A DNA stretch of 64,000 bases, taken from Xylona heveae TC161. Lineage: Eukaryota > Ascomycota > Xylonomycetes > Xylonales > Xylonaceae. A program made the position numbers and the translations under genes. The notes beneath the pieces are model-generated. The model was not told the DNA's origin. It made no database searches and saw nothing but the letters and a program-made list of their open reading frames with translations. Position 1 is the stretch's first letter. Every line of letters begins with the position of its first letter. Positions 11,503-23,461 of the stretch are shown one piece after another. Location of the stretch: positions 1,741,726 through 1,805,725 of the forward strand of contig NW_017264193.1 in NCBI RefSeq assembly GCF_001619985.1. The letters run 5' to 3'.

Positions 11503-12565
11503 TTTGAAAGAAATCCGATCTTCAGATCGATGAGGTTATGAAGTCTTTCTTTTTATATTGACGAGCAAGAAAGGTTTCTTGTGATCTCGAAAGTCAAAAA
11601 GCGTCCAAAATGAGGAAAACAAGGTCTGTAATCTGAATGAAAACCAATACTTCGAGATGAAGATCAAGCTGGGGAAAATGGAAGATGGTGGAGAGATGAA
11701 GGAGGGGGGGCGATACGCGGTGTTGGAGTGTTTGTAAACATCGAAGGGACAGTGCGTGATACTGAAGGCACGACTGAATCTAGAGTTTTCTCGAGCCCAA
11801 AAGGGTAGGAACAACCCGACTGGATGGCAAGCACAGCAGCATTCGTTTGCACCTTCATCTCCTTCTCATTTTCTGGTGAAACTTCAGATGCTGCGCCATC
11901 AAAATTGGAAGGAGCTTCACAATAACCTAGCAAATCAGATTGAAACCTCATCAGGCTGAAAATAAAGTTTCTATTGCGTTAGCTGGTCCAACTTTGAAAT
12001 TTTTATAAGAGAAGAACGCTCGAACGTCATTTAGTGACAAAACGCTTCGAAATCATATCATTCATCCAATCTCAATGATGAGAATTAGATAGACCATCTC
12101 AACCAGGTACGCCAACCCAATACTCCTCTATGCCACTTTCGGGGGTGAAATTGAGGATCTCAGTTTTCCAAGGGTATCAAATCTGTAATTGGACCGTCTC
12201 GAGAATCGGACACAGAGAACCTTTTTCGCAAACACTATCAGGAAGCAGCATGGGAAGCATGACCCGACTTTCCAAGTGCCAAAGACTGAACGTACGTTGT
12301 TCAGCCACTGATACGGAAGAATGAAATAAGTATTCGAAAACACCGTATCTGCAAAGAACATTTCATGAAATATCTTCTCGATTGTCGCCTTTTAAAGGTC
12401 CAAGTATTGCTGACATATGATAGCTGCGCTCGGTCTTATGCCTCTTCGAGCACACGGTTGGAAGAACCTCGGATAAAGAAAGCGGAATCGTGTCCTTTAA
12501 CTGTGCAGCATCCCAGAATCGACAAGGGCCCTACCTCATCGTTCAATGAATGGCGGCCGGGGGGC
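11503..12565. other. intergenic, promoter of the large membrane protein gene
   Basis: It holds the upstream region of the minus-strand gene ending at 8242 and the 3' side of the Zn2Cys6 gene at 12566. The only notable content is the small frame at 11664-11951, listed separately. Confidence 0.5.
11664..11951 (-). CDS. possible small ORF or uORF (95 aa), unknown
   Basis: An ATG-started frame of 95 aa begins MRFQSDLLGYCEAPSNFDG. It ends about 160 bases upstream of the start of the large membrane protein, on the same strand. Codon choice is balanced and not obviously random. It could be an upstream ORF in that gene's leader, a small separate gene, or chance. No domain, signal peptide or homologue is recognised. 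Curiously it shares the first three residues (MRF) with the downstream protein, which is probably coincidence. Confidence 0.25.
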   Translation of the reverse strand: MRFQSDLLGYCEAPSNFDGAASEVSPENEKEMKVQTNAAVLAIQSGCSYPFGLEKTLDSVVPSVSRTVPSMFTNTPTPRIAPPPSSLHHLPFSPA

Positions 12566-14634
12566 TCAGGGGTGACCAAACGTCTCCGGATGTTGGAAGC
12601 CGAACGACATACCCGGGAGAAGCACAAGGTCGGAGTCTTCCCAATCCTGATATAATTTGAAAAGAAGCTCTGAATCTTGGAGTGGTGCATTGTGACCCCT
12701 CTTCGAAAGCTCGTTTTGTTTCGCGTATAACTTGTCGAGAGTGGAGGTTGACTCTCTAATAAAGCTATCTCGCAAAGCCAAATAATCAAATCTGACACCA
12801 AAGAGTGTTAGAATTTGTCGGATTTGCTCAATGCACATAATTGCTCTCGTAACACTGTGCGTCCTGCTGAAATAGGTAAGGCGAGGATGAGTAAAGTAAG
12901 GAGAGCATAAGTCTGCGCTTCTTGTATCCAGAAGCTGGTCTCGGGTTTGCCATAGAAGATGCAAGAACTGCCTGCCTATTGCGTAGGCTCGAAGAGCATC
13001 GTGGAATGTATACAGAAAATACTGGGTTTCGTCCTCCACTGTCGGACACATCCTTGCCGCATACTCGATACAGTTCTCAAAGAGAAACGTATTTTCCTTT
13101 TCCGGTAGTTTTGGGATTCTCGCCGACAGTGCAACAAAGTAGATATAGCTAAAGAGGAGCTCAACTTCGAAGTATCTCTTGATATGTCTAGGCGCAGCCG
13201 GAGGAACCAGCTCAAACCAGTGTTTTAATTCCCGGCGAGCACGACATATATAAGTAGACGGATCAGAGAGTGGCGTCCTGCCAGACCAGAAAAGCTCTGA
13301 ATAGCATGCAGATTGAATTAGCCGCACACGGAACAGATTAAAAGCTTGATCCAAGGAGGGCAGAAAGGCCGATTCAACATTTGGGCTATGCGAACGTGAG
13401 CGATCGCCAGGTGATGATGGGAGAGCGACTTTTGTTGATTCATCAGAGAAGGAACATGCACGAGCATGGACCATGCTGATTGACCTGGATGGAAGTCAGC
13501 AGGGTCAGCAAACACCGAAGCTGAAAACGTTGCTAAGCATATTGGACCAACCTATCTAAAGATAAAACGCAGTAGTAAACTCGCTGTCGCATGTCTAACT
13601 GAACCTTATCAGAACGTCGTTCAGTTTGTGGATCTTGGTGCAAGCCTAAGTCGACCATCGCACGGGATGCCATTCCAATGAGGTACCAGCTATCAAAATG
13701 ATGCGGGTCCAAGATACTATATTGAACTAGGAGCAAGATGGCTTGAATACCCGATACTTGTCCAGGGTGTAAAACACGCTCTTGATTTTCTAGGGCCGCA
13801 GCTGCATGGGAAGTAGCACTTTGATAATGTGCATCTCCCCGCTCATGGCTCAGAGATGCTTCAGCGATGGCGAGAACCATGCGGACGGTCCACCGGTCCA
13901 GGGCCGAAGGCCGGCGACTAGCACCGCCATATACTGCATCTATCGATCCATACAATGAGGTTTCTGAGATGACGGGCAAAAAGGAATGGATATTATCCAT
14001 ATAATGCTGAAATAATTTCGACGTCTCATAGCGTGGAGGTAGTGGCTTCATCGATATGGACGGTAGCTCCTCTACCGTGGAGGCAGACAGAACTAGACGA
14101 GCATATGTCATGGCGGAGTTGAAGCCATAATAGTCTCGGGCGGTGGCGTTGACAGCTCTGAACGGTCGTTTTATCAGCGACATTCAGAAAATGGAGATTT
14201 TTTATGTAATTGAAAGCCAAGACGCACAGAAATCCAAAACCAGAAACTAGATCATCCACGTCAGAAGCTTCTTTTCGCTGAGCCGCTCGTCCACCTCTTG
14301 ATTGATATATGGACCCGGCCAACATATTATTTGGTACAGAGTAAGATGAGGAGTCATGCGTTCCTGCCGCAGACGCCCGCTGGCGAGCTTGAGCAAGTCT
14401 CTTTTCCAATTTCTCCACACGGGTCTCGAGAGATGCAACATAACTTCTTTCTTTTCCTTTGGCAAATTGATCATTCGCACTGGAGCATTCATTTGCCTTT
14501 CCCGACCGCTCACACGCCGAACACGCGGGCAATTTGCCATCACATTTGATCTTCGCCGCTCGACATCTTGAGCATGCCGAAACTGGTCGGCTTACCCTCA
14601 GCAAAGGGGTTTCAAAAGAAGTCCCCTTGACCAT
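12566..14634 (-). CDS. Zn(II)2Cys6 transcription factor with fungal_trans domain
   Basis: Exons 14634-14228, 14157-13552 and 13484-12566 encode 643 aa; introns are 70 and 67 bp. The binuclear zinc cluster has Cys at 21, 24, 31, 38, 41 and 50 (C-x2-C-x6-C-x6-C-x2-C-x8-C). A coiled-coil dimerisation segment follows at about 64-90 (YVASLETRVEKLEKRLAQ). The middle homology domain is clear: LVSGFGFLAVNATARDYYGF spans the first splice join, then RWTVRMVLAIAEASLS, DSWYLIGMASRAMVDLGLHQDP and MRQRVYYCVLSLDRSISM across the second join. This is the layout of nuclear fungal regulators that bind CGG-containing sites. The target pathway is not evident. It is divergent from a second Zn2Cys6 gene 1.7 kb away. 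Confidence 0.88.
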
Positions 14635-16347
14635 GTTAGAAAAGGAGATTAATTCAACTCATGTAATGTTATGGCGGGCACCGGCTCTCCACTGATGCCG
14701 TCGCCGTGGCACCGAATAGCGCCGATAAACCTTGCCAAAATACAAGAGAACACAGGACAGATCCCCACGTGAAGAAAGCAGAGCCGGGTCAATAAGCGCA
14801 ATTCATGAGGGAGGCCTCGGCCAATCCGCGGCTAGAGTTTCAAGCAAGGCGTTGCGCAATGTAACGAAGAAATCGCCATGAAAATGTCAATATATCCCGG
14901 ATCGATTGGCTTAATCCGGCCCAGATGGAGCTTCGCGCAGTACAGAGCAGCGTGACCGATGTCGCACAGAAGCTGGATAGTGTAGGACTTGGGCGGACGG
15001 GTACAGGCGAGAAAGTACTGTACGAGAGAAGTGGGGAATCGGAAAGAATATGATTATCAAAGCGTTTGACCAAGAGCGATCCCCTTAGTTTCAGATTAAG
15101 TTGGCTGGTTAGTCAAAAATTTGTGTGCTTTTTGCTCTCTCCAGCTTCATCTCCTCGGAGAGGACTCCGAGCAGGACTCCGAGGCTAGAAGGAAAATGAC
15201 GATCGACTTGGATAGTCCCCCTGTTATCCAAATAATGCACGTAAACAACGTCCTCCTTTTTTTGGACTCAGCAACAGGTCAAACATCAAGGTTCAGGGGG
15301 GAGAATATCAGCGCAAAATTTTTTCACGTCCACAAAATCTGATGCTCACATGTAGGTGTGCGTGTCGTGTGTGCAAGTCGCCGACAAAGGAGGGCACGGT
15401 ATCCCATATCACGTTTCAGCCTAGGACGCATCAAAATGCGACGGTCCCAAAGAAGAAAAAGGGGACCGGGTTCATGTTCGGCCCACTGTCCAGAAGGCTG
15501 GTGAAGGGGAGGGTGAAATCTAACGGCTTCCCATCTGTCCAGATCCTTGTCCTGCCCTCCTCGATCCTTGCCTGATGCGAGTCAAGGGCGAAAGGTAGTG
15601 CTGGCCCCAGTGGCTCTTGTCTCCAGTCGCATCATGCTAGTACCGTGCTGAAGATGATAACGAAAACCTTGTTCGCCATGAGATCTCTTCTCTGAAGCCG
15701 CCGGCCGTAGACTGGTTCGTTTTTCATTTGCCGACGTCCCACCAGAAGCACCCCAAGCTTTGTTCCATCTCCCTGGCCTGTCGAAGCCATAGCTGCCCTA
15801 GATCGCCTGCCTGCAAAGCTAGCATAATCCAAACACATGCGGCATCCGTGTATGCAGCTGCTTGTGCTCGGTCCACGCGATGAATTTCGTCTGGAACACG
15901 CACAGGCGGCCGAAAGCCGTCAATCGGATCACACCAACCCATCGATGGGTCCCCCCATTAAAGCCATTTCCGTCTCCTAACGGCGTGATTGACCGTCGTC
16001 GCCTTGCACCGTTGGAGCTGAACCTTACCTTAACATTCCCCACTGTGAGACTCGTTACCTCTGAGTGCGACGGCTGCGCGTATGTGTTGTGTAATCAGAT
16101 GATCCTCTCTTCATCTTGCTTCGCATCACATTGCTCTTTTTTTTCGGGACCTGCGCTGGCTGCCGCAGCTGTTTCATGGCGATCTCTCGGCTTCCAGATC
16201 CTTGGCCGCTGCCGTCATGGGCGATTGGTTCGAAATAGCGTGTAATGAGATGCCTGTTGCAATTAAATTGATACTTTGAAATCTTGTCTGTTCCCCCGCG
16301 CCGCCCTTTTGCCCTTGCATTTCAGATTGCGCTTCAAGGTGAAATCG
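14635..16347. other. divergent promoter region between two Zn2Cys6 genes
   Basis: This 1.7 kb stretch separates two divergently transcribed regulators. It holds the CTCGGAG/CTCCGAG inverted repeat near 15154-15184. Short frames within it (for example 15862-16245) show no domain and are not called. Confidence 0.6.
15154..15184. promoter_or_regulatory. CTCGGAG / CTCCGAG inverted repeat, candidate Zn2Cys6 site
   Basis: CTCGGAG (15154-15160), a 4-base spacer, its exact reverse complement CTCCGAG (15165-15171), then a second CTCCGAG after 5 bases (15177-15183). The inner triplets form CGG-N8-CCG, the inverted-triplet format many Zn2Cys6 dimers bind. It sits about 520 bp upstream of the minus-strand regulator and 1.2 kb upstream of the plus-strand one. 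The sequence is certain; function is inference. Confidence 0.4.
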
Positions 16348-19218
16348 ATGGATGCCAGTGAAGCCGATGTCGCCATTGCTGGCTCACGCACGGGCCCTGG
16401 TAAGGCATCACGGCCTGATCCTCAGGCGGAGAGAGAAGGAAGTCAAGACAGTCAAGATTCCATAACCTCGTCCAAGGTCGCGCACACGTTGACCGCTTGT
16501 TGCAGATGTCGTCAGGTAAGTGATTTTTTTCTGCCTTCTTCCCTTTTGACTCTTCAATCGTTGCTATTTGCTTCACATCAATTAGTAGTCTTGGCCAAAT
16601 AAATTATCATTGTTTTGCACAAGCAGCTCATCCCTTTTTTTTTTTCTTGCGAGGGGCAAAAGTGGGGTTTGCTCGTGGTGGAGAAGGGTGAGGATTGATG
16701 TTAAACCAACATCCTTTCCCGATGACTACGACCACGACAGCCAGCATCATAGTACCACAGATTTTGATCCAATTTTCAATTGTCGGGTCTACGTCTCAGA
16801 AGAATCGTCATAGGCTGACCTCAGCAGCGTAAATCACGATGCGATCCAGGTCTTCCTCGCTGCGGTCCTTGCGAGAGGACAGGAGCATTATGCGAGTACT
16901 ACGACACCACCAAAGGCAAGCGGATCCCACGAACATATGTGATCCATCTGCAAGACCGAGTACGTGCGCTGGAAATAGAGCTGGCCAGACTTGAAGATGA
17001 AGAAAATCAACGCGAGGGCCCCGATCCAGAAACTTTGGTTCGCGGTGCAGATGTCCGACTGACGGAGACTGACGAATCAAGATTCTTGGGTCCATCCAGT
17101 GGAATTGCTATTACCAGGTTTGTCATGGAATTAGCAAAACGAAATACGGAAACCAAGAGCATTAGAGAAGTTGTGCCGGATGGGAAGGCCAAGCAGGTTA
17201 GAGAACGTTTCGCTGAAGAAGATCTGCCAACCTCGAAAGCCTATCCCTTGACCAGCGCTGTTGCTGCTCCTACGCTTCCCAGTAGGGGCTTGACAGATAG
17301 ATTGGTGACCAACTTCAATTCAACAGGTATGCACTGGTTCTTCCCAACAATATTTCCTCTGGTGAGGGATTCTAACGTATTATTCGCAGCTCAATACATC
17401 TGGCCAACCCTCCACGAGCCAAGCTTTCGACGGGACGTCCAAGCAGTCTATGACGACGTGGCAGACGCTTACCAACACTTTGTCGTGCGCATGGTTTTAG
17501 CCATCAGCATGCAAAGACTTGACACACAGTATGCAGGCCTTGCAGATAGCTACTACCTCGCAGCCCTACTCCATCTTGAAGCAGCTGTACGGCTCATGAA
17601 CTTAAAGACCTTGCAATGTTTCGCACTCATTGCTCAATACTCGCTCCTTACCCCGACACGTACTGCAGCATATTTCATCGTTGGTCTGGCCATGAGACTT
17701 TGCCAGAAACTCGGACTCAGTGAGGAGGCTACTATCTCAGTCAGCACGGGCTCACCAGCTGATGCCCTTGAGACTGACATGCGGAGACGACTCTTCTGGA
17801 TTATCACATCGATGGAGTTCGGTCTCGCACATACCTTGGGTCGCCCAAGCTCCCTCGCTATTCGCTACGATCACATGGATGTGAAATTTTTTTCGGAGCT
17901 TGACGATGAGTGCGTCACCCCTGGCGGAATGGTTCCTGGAAAGCCTTGCTGGAAGAAGATGATTGCCATTCACTTTTTCCGAATGAGACTATTGCAGGCT
18001 GAAATTAGGGAGAAGCTATACCAACGAAAGCGACCAGAGCCGACAGACGACGGCCATCCGTGGTTCAGAGAAATGCAAAACAAGCTCGAAAACTGGCGCT
18101 CGGCCAACCCTACTCAGGACGAAGGGAGCGGATTCGGCAACGACTTCTTTACAGGCCGATATAACACCATGATAGTTTTCATGTTCCGGCCCTCGCCCCA
18201 GATACCAAACCCGTCTCCGCAAGCTGCCATCCGTTGCTACGACGCATGTGCATACAACATCCCGATGCACAAGAAACAAATCGAACACCGCGTGGCAGAC
18301 ATTAGCTGGGTATTTACTCAAACAATTTTCATGGCTCTTAGCACCATGCTCTGGACCATTTCGTATGAAGAAGTCCGCGCTCTTCATCCTTCAAACGAAG
18401 TCCTTGCACACTGCGAGACAGCTATCGAGGTTATCTTCCTGTGCTCGAAGCGGTGGCCGGGCGCTGCATCCGCTTTGGGGCTCTATGAGAACCTGGTAGA
18501 TGCCTGTCTCAAAGTATACCAGTCATCCAGCGGTGTTTCACCGTCGATGGATTACGGATCAGCAAAACCGTCACCAGCATCCACACAGGACATGTCTGAC
18601 AGCTCACCAAGAGCGAGTCCATCTAGCACAACTACGGCATCCACATTTCCTACCACAGCAACATCTTACGGCGCTCTATCGCCCGCCCAAACCTCACCAT
18701 TTGGCTACCTTCTCCCCATCCCACAACATTCTCCCGTCCTCAAAGAGATCCCAGAAGACAGGGTTCCGCCCTCACACCCGCCCTCTATCAGTGCCCCACC
18801 TCCCAATCCGCAAATCCATGGACACATGCCGGGACAGTATCCATATTATGGAAACGGCTTTGGACCTCCTGGGAACCCATTCAATCCCGCTTCACCATTC
18901 AACGCTCTCCCTGTTACTGACGCCAATATACCTTGGAATCCTGCTTTTGCAACGATATCCGCCAATGGTGCCAACCATAACAACCTCGCCCCCGGCGCCA
19001 ACCTCTACGCTGACCCAAGCCTCCTTCTCGGGCCGATGATACATCCCCAGTACCTTGGAACTCCCTGGGGCGGCCAATTCTACACTCAGCGTCACGACAG
19101 CCTCAGTCAAGAGCAACAAACGGAGCTCATGCACCACCTGGAGACGGACCAAGTTCCTGATTTTACAAACTTTGTCGAACGAGCCGCCCAGCTTTACAGA
19201 GCCAAGTCAGCACACTAG
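16348..19218 (+). CDS. Zn(II)2Cys6 transcription factor, zinc cluster split by an intron
   Basis: Exons 16348-16515, 16828-17326 and 17390-19218 encode 831 aa. The zinc cluster (Cys 51, 54, 61, 68, 71, 78) is assembled across a 312-bp intron: exon 1 ends at CCRCRQ and exon 2 starts RKSRCDPGLPRCGPCERTG. A coiled coil follows (HLQDRVRALEIELARLEDEE). The fungal_trans domain begins at AQYIWPTLHEPSFRRDV and includes FIVGLAMRLCQKLGL, MRRRLFWIITSMEFGLAHTLGRPSS and the tail LPSPxAAIRCYDACAYN-like region. The C-terminal 230 residues are Pro/Ser/Asn-rich, as in activation regions, and end in a helical QTELMHHLETDQVPDFTNF. The second intron (17327-17389) is 63 bp with no stop in frame, so retention would add 21 residues. 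The ATG at 16348 is the first in the frame. Regulated pathway unknown. Confidence 0.85.
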
Positions 19219-19575
19219 TACACAGTCAGAAAGTGGGCGCCCTTTCATGGCCGTCTGTATCAGTGATAGTGTGGCTCACAAGCTCCGAATTCTCTTGCGA
19301 AGATTATCAGGCCCACTTTCGTCCCTGCGGAACAGCGCCTTAGCAATCTCACAGATGAGGAGATGGGTTTTAAGATCCCTGACCTGGCTTTACTGAATTA
19401 TCAGCCTGTTCAAGAGGGCTTGTCGCCTTAATTCGCCAAAAAGCCACCGGAAGAGCATCTCAACGCTCTTATCATGATCTCTGCATCTCCCTTTTAGGAT
19501 ATCCCGAGACCTCGAGACCGCTACTACCAAATCTCACTTCGACTACAGACATATTTCTTTTCCACCACCTTCAAG

Positions 19576-19734
19576 ATGACCACAACCTCTTCTTCCTCTC
19601 GAGATCTCCTTCCCGACCAAGTCGAACAGGGCAGTATGCCTCAGAAAAATACTCAACCACTTTATCTTACGATAAGAGAGTACAACTGGGTTTCTTCTAC
19701 CCATGAGATTGCTGTCTCAAGCTCTACTCCATGA
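19576..19734 (+). CDS. possible small ORF, 52 aa
   Basis: An ATG in fair context (CTTCAAGATGACC) follows a pyrimidine-rich stretch that looks like a fungal leader, and opens a 52-codon frame (MTTTSSSSRDLLPDQVEQGS and on). It has no recognisable domain, signal peptide or membrane helix. It may be a true small protein or simply part of the upstream gene's 3' UTR. Evidence is weak. Confidence 0.2.
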   Translation: MTTTSSSSRDLLPDQVEQGSMPQKNTQPLYLTIREYNWVSSTHEIAVSSSTP

Positions 19735-20689
19735 TCAATGTATTTGCAAACAATATGAGGAAGCAAAGACCGTGGTCATAGGACACTTGAAGTTATGACG
19801 ACAGGAAATAATTAATGGAAGCGATTCACAGTCCAAGAGACTCAGTCAGTGATACTATATGATTATCCCTATATCATTTCCAAAGTCACCATGACTATTG
19901 TTATTATTACTATTATTATTATCACCACCAGTGTCATTTTATTAGTACTATTTACTACTCCCAGTATGATATCGGTACCACATTATTTATCATAATCACG
20001 ATAATCACGACGAAATGATGGCGGCAGATAATCTAGTAATAGGAATAGGAACAGAAATATACCTTTTTTTGTTATTAATACATTTTCTTTACTGTTATCA
20101 AACTGTCTGAAATGCCATTGTCATGTACCGTTGTATTATCCAGATAACATCCGCTCATCGATCATCAGAACAAAAAGAATAGTAATTACAGCAGTGTATC
20201 ATACCATATCGTACCATACCTTGCCATACTGCGCAGATACCCAAGTCATACCTCAATAAACATCACATACCTTACCACACATGCAACACATTTCATCACT
20301 CCATCATTTCATCATATCGCTTCATGCCATCATGTCACATTTATCATCGCAGATCAGGTCCACATCACACCTCAGCTCCATGCCAAACACACACGTTCAC
20401 AATACTTCCGACGAGCCGAAGAGTTAATCCCAATGATAATGTATTTCCATGACTCTGTCTTTCGTGCCGTCCCACTTGATCCTTCGTCCTTGCTCCACAT
20501 TTCCCTGTCCGATGTCTTGATCCGAGAAGTAAGTTAAGCTGAACTTTTCTCGAAATGGTGCAAGGGGAATCTGCTGATAAGTAGAGGAAAGACGCGAGGT
20601 TAATCATGCTGGATGAAATTGGAAGAGACAAAGTGATATGGGACAGCAGTACATGGAAATGGAATGATGGGATTCTTTGAAACCGTGAT

Positions 20690-20744
20690 GGGGGGATAAG
20701 GGGAATTGGGGAAGATTGGGGGAAGTTGGGGGAAACTGGGGGAT
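20690..20744 (+). repeat. G-rich 10-11 bp tandem repeat
   Basis: About five units of the form GGGGA-A-x-TTG (10-11 bases each) give runs of four to six G at regular spacing on the plus strand. That arrangement could fold as a G-quadruplex. It lies downstream of both flanking convergent genes. Confidence 0.7.
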
Positions 20745-20899
20745 AAAAGAGGAGAACGCGACACAAGTAGGGCGTGCTGACAATTGCATCTCAAAGGGTC
20801 CTGTCTGCTCAAGAGGTCGAGGGAGAGTGTTGAACGAAAGCCTCTGCAGTTGAACGAGACAAGGAACCACTTTAATGATGTCAACTAGCTGTGCCCGAC

Positions 20900-23461
20900 T
20901 CAATTTCCGTTCAAGTTCAACCCCTCAAGATTTTTCCGAATGCCAGCGGCAGCTTCGGCATAACTCGGAGGATTGGCCTCCTTGTCCTTGCGCTTGGGCT
21001 TGGGCTGGGCCGATGCACTAGAGCCGCCGACACCTTGTCCAGGATGAAGACTGCTTCTGCCTTTCTGTGGAGGGCGAGCACCTCGTGCCAAACCCTTTCC
21101 CTTGGTCTGCCTCTTGGCCGCTCTGTCGATACGAGAAGCCTCATCCAAAGCTTGCGGATCAGGAGCATGGCTGACCCAGCAAGCAATGACCGCGCCACGT
21201 TCACCGTCGAAACAAGAGTCTCTTTTCTCAGGTTCGTCTGGAACCCAATCGTCTTCTTCTTGCGGCTCTGGGGAAGATGCATTGACTTGATTGGCACGAC
21301 GAACAAAGTACTCGAAGATATCTAGTTCCTTGTTACGCACATAATCCAGAAGCGTTTCGGCGTCTTCAATTCCCCTGGCACCAAAGGAAGCGATGATAGC
21401 TTCGCGTCTAGCTGCCTGGCGATATATGAGCGCGGTGACATTTGGCGCTTCACGCGACAAACCGGCTGAAATATGAGCCCCTTCGTAAGTTCTACGGAAT
21501 GGGTGATCATCTGATGCTGGTCTCAGCGCACACAGCACTTTCCAGGAATGCTCCAATTCGATCCAATTATCGCTGAGTTTAAGTAGTTCCATCCAGTCTG
21601 CGCGACTGGGCGAGCGCGCTGAGAGAAAGAGTGGATATCCCTCGCAAACACGAATAAGCTCAGCCACGTTGTGTGCATAACGGCGGATTTCTTTAATAGG
21701 TGTCTGCAAAAGCGCATGGCAGAGTAGAACTGAATGCAGGGCTTCAGGGAGGAGAGGGTGATACGTGACTGCTTCAATGCTGTGGAGGTCGTCCAGCAAA
21801 TACTCGTCTCTGCAAAGGTGGATTTTCTTAGAAGCGGTTTCGCTCATTCCGTCGGTTACGCCTGGCGGAAACTGAAAGAGAGGATTTAGAGATAACAAAT
21901 TTGAGATCTTGTTGACCGCAACCGGGGTCCAGTCAAACCCGTTATCATCCAGATTCGGAAGCGTAGGAGCCAAGATGTTTTGCTCATCCTCTCCATTGCC
22001 AGATGCATGTTGCTCAGATGACTTTGAAGCCTCTGGGATTTTCGGCAACTTCATGTCCTTCAGCAGATTATCCACATACGGATCCCTCTCCTCTGGTTTG
22101 CTTTGCATAGCCTTGCCAACCTGGAGGAACAACTTGTCTCTGACAGCTGAAGTAATCCCCAACATGTAATTAAAGTTGGACAGAAAGCTCAAGTAATCTC
22201 TCAAAGCGCGTCTGGCATAGGCCTTGACTGCCTTGCATGCTTCCCATCGCTTCTGGAAAGCTTCTTCGCTGTCGATATCATCATCTGCATTTACGCCTTC
22301 AGGCTTCCCGCCAAACATGAATTCTTCATAACATTGCCCCCTCACAATAGTTGCCTCCCTGACGTTTTGAACTGCAATGGCAAGATAGACACTGGCGCGG
22401 TGAAAGAGAAATTGGTTTTCCATGCTAGAAGGCTGTTCGTCCTCTCCAATCTTCTTATGTGGAGCATGGTGAAACCGAGATTGGGCTGAGTGTGCGGAGC
22501 CAGTAGTAGGCCGCTGGTGAGTCTTTCTGAATTTCAAGATGTTTATCCCATCGGTGAGATCTCTTGCCGCCCCATGTAGATCGTGTTTGAACATTTTGGT
22601 GACCGCCCTAGTGCGGAGATGCCCTAACTCGCCTGGGCGTTGCGCAACGAGTTCGTCCAAGGCCACCAAATTGGTATTCTCATCGAACAACCGAGATGGG
22701 ATCTTCTCATGAAAAAAGTGCACATACTTGGCGTCAAGGTAGTTGTTGTTACGCTGCAAGACCAGGTCAGCCAGGCCATCCAGGATCGAAGCATGCTGCA
22801 TTGCAACAACAGTTGCTGCAATCTCATCGATGCAATAAGCTTGGGCCAGCTTTTGAATGGCAAGCTCACGCATTCGACGTTGACGTTCTCGACTAATTTT
22901 CATATGGCTGCCTCCAAATACTTTTTTGTTGCCCTGTGCGGCAATGCCATCACCAGTCATTGCTCGGTGTGCAAGACTGGTAGCCTCCTCGACCAGTGAT
23001 TTAATTTTAATAATATTATAAAAGACAGCCGCGTCGATTGGACGTGGAGGGTTGGATGAATAGTTGGTATGAGCAAGGTCATCAAGGCTTTCAGTAGGCA
23101 TCTGAAGCCACGGGCCATGGAAAGCCGAGATATAACGCCAGTGCCTGCATAAAAACATATAACATTAGCTTCTATCTGCTTCATCCACAGAGATTGCCAC
23201 AGAGTGAAAATTTGCACACGTTTCCATGAACCACGTTTTCACGCACTTGTTTCTTGTGATTTCCAAGGGTGAGCTTGGGGACTGTTCAGTTTGCTCGTTG
23301 GTCGCAGTCGTGTTTTGTGCGAGACCTCCAGATTGCTCTTGAGCTGATGATGCCACATCCGGAAGAGATTGAGGCTGTTGTTCTGGATTAGAGGCAGACG
23401 TTTCCACCGGCTTCTTCGCCGGCTTCGACTTCTTAGACTGGCTCTTCTTTTTCTTCGCCAT
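20900..23461 (-). CDS. large conserved fungal protein, Lys-rich N-terminus, function unknown
   Basis: Exons 23461-23220 and 23144-20900 (75-bp intron, phase 2, giving KTWFMETHWRYISAFHGPWL) encode 828 aa. It starts MAKKKKSQSKKSKPAKK, a nuclear or nucleolar-type basic tail. A long helical body with TPR-like segments follows (ATRLAHRAM-type helices, AYARRALRDYLSFLSNFNYM, LPEALHSVLLCHALLQTPIK), and a basic Gly/Lys-rich tail (GKGLARGARPPQKGR) ends in EAAAGIRKNLEGLNLNG. It may be the family that some Aspergillus annotations call 'histidine kinase group protein', a label I recall without certainty; I see no kinase or phosphoacceptor motif. ATG 23461 is the first in frame. Cellular role unknown. Confidence 0.8.

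Larger units (their letters stand above)
19219..20899. other. convergent intergenic region
   Basis: This lies between a plus-strand and a minus-strand 3' end. It contains a possible 52-aa ORF (19576-19734), a TTA/TTATTATTA tract around 19896-19922, runs of ACCATACC-like words near 20205-20235, and a G-rich tandem repeat at 20690-20744. No longer gene is supported. Confidence 0.5.
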
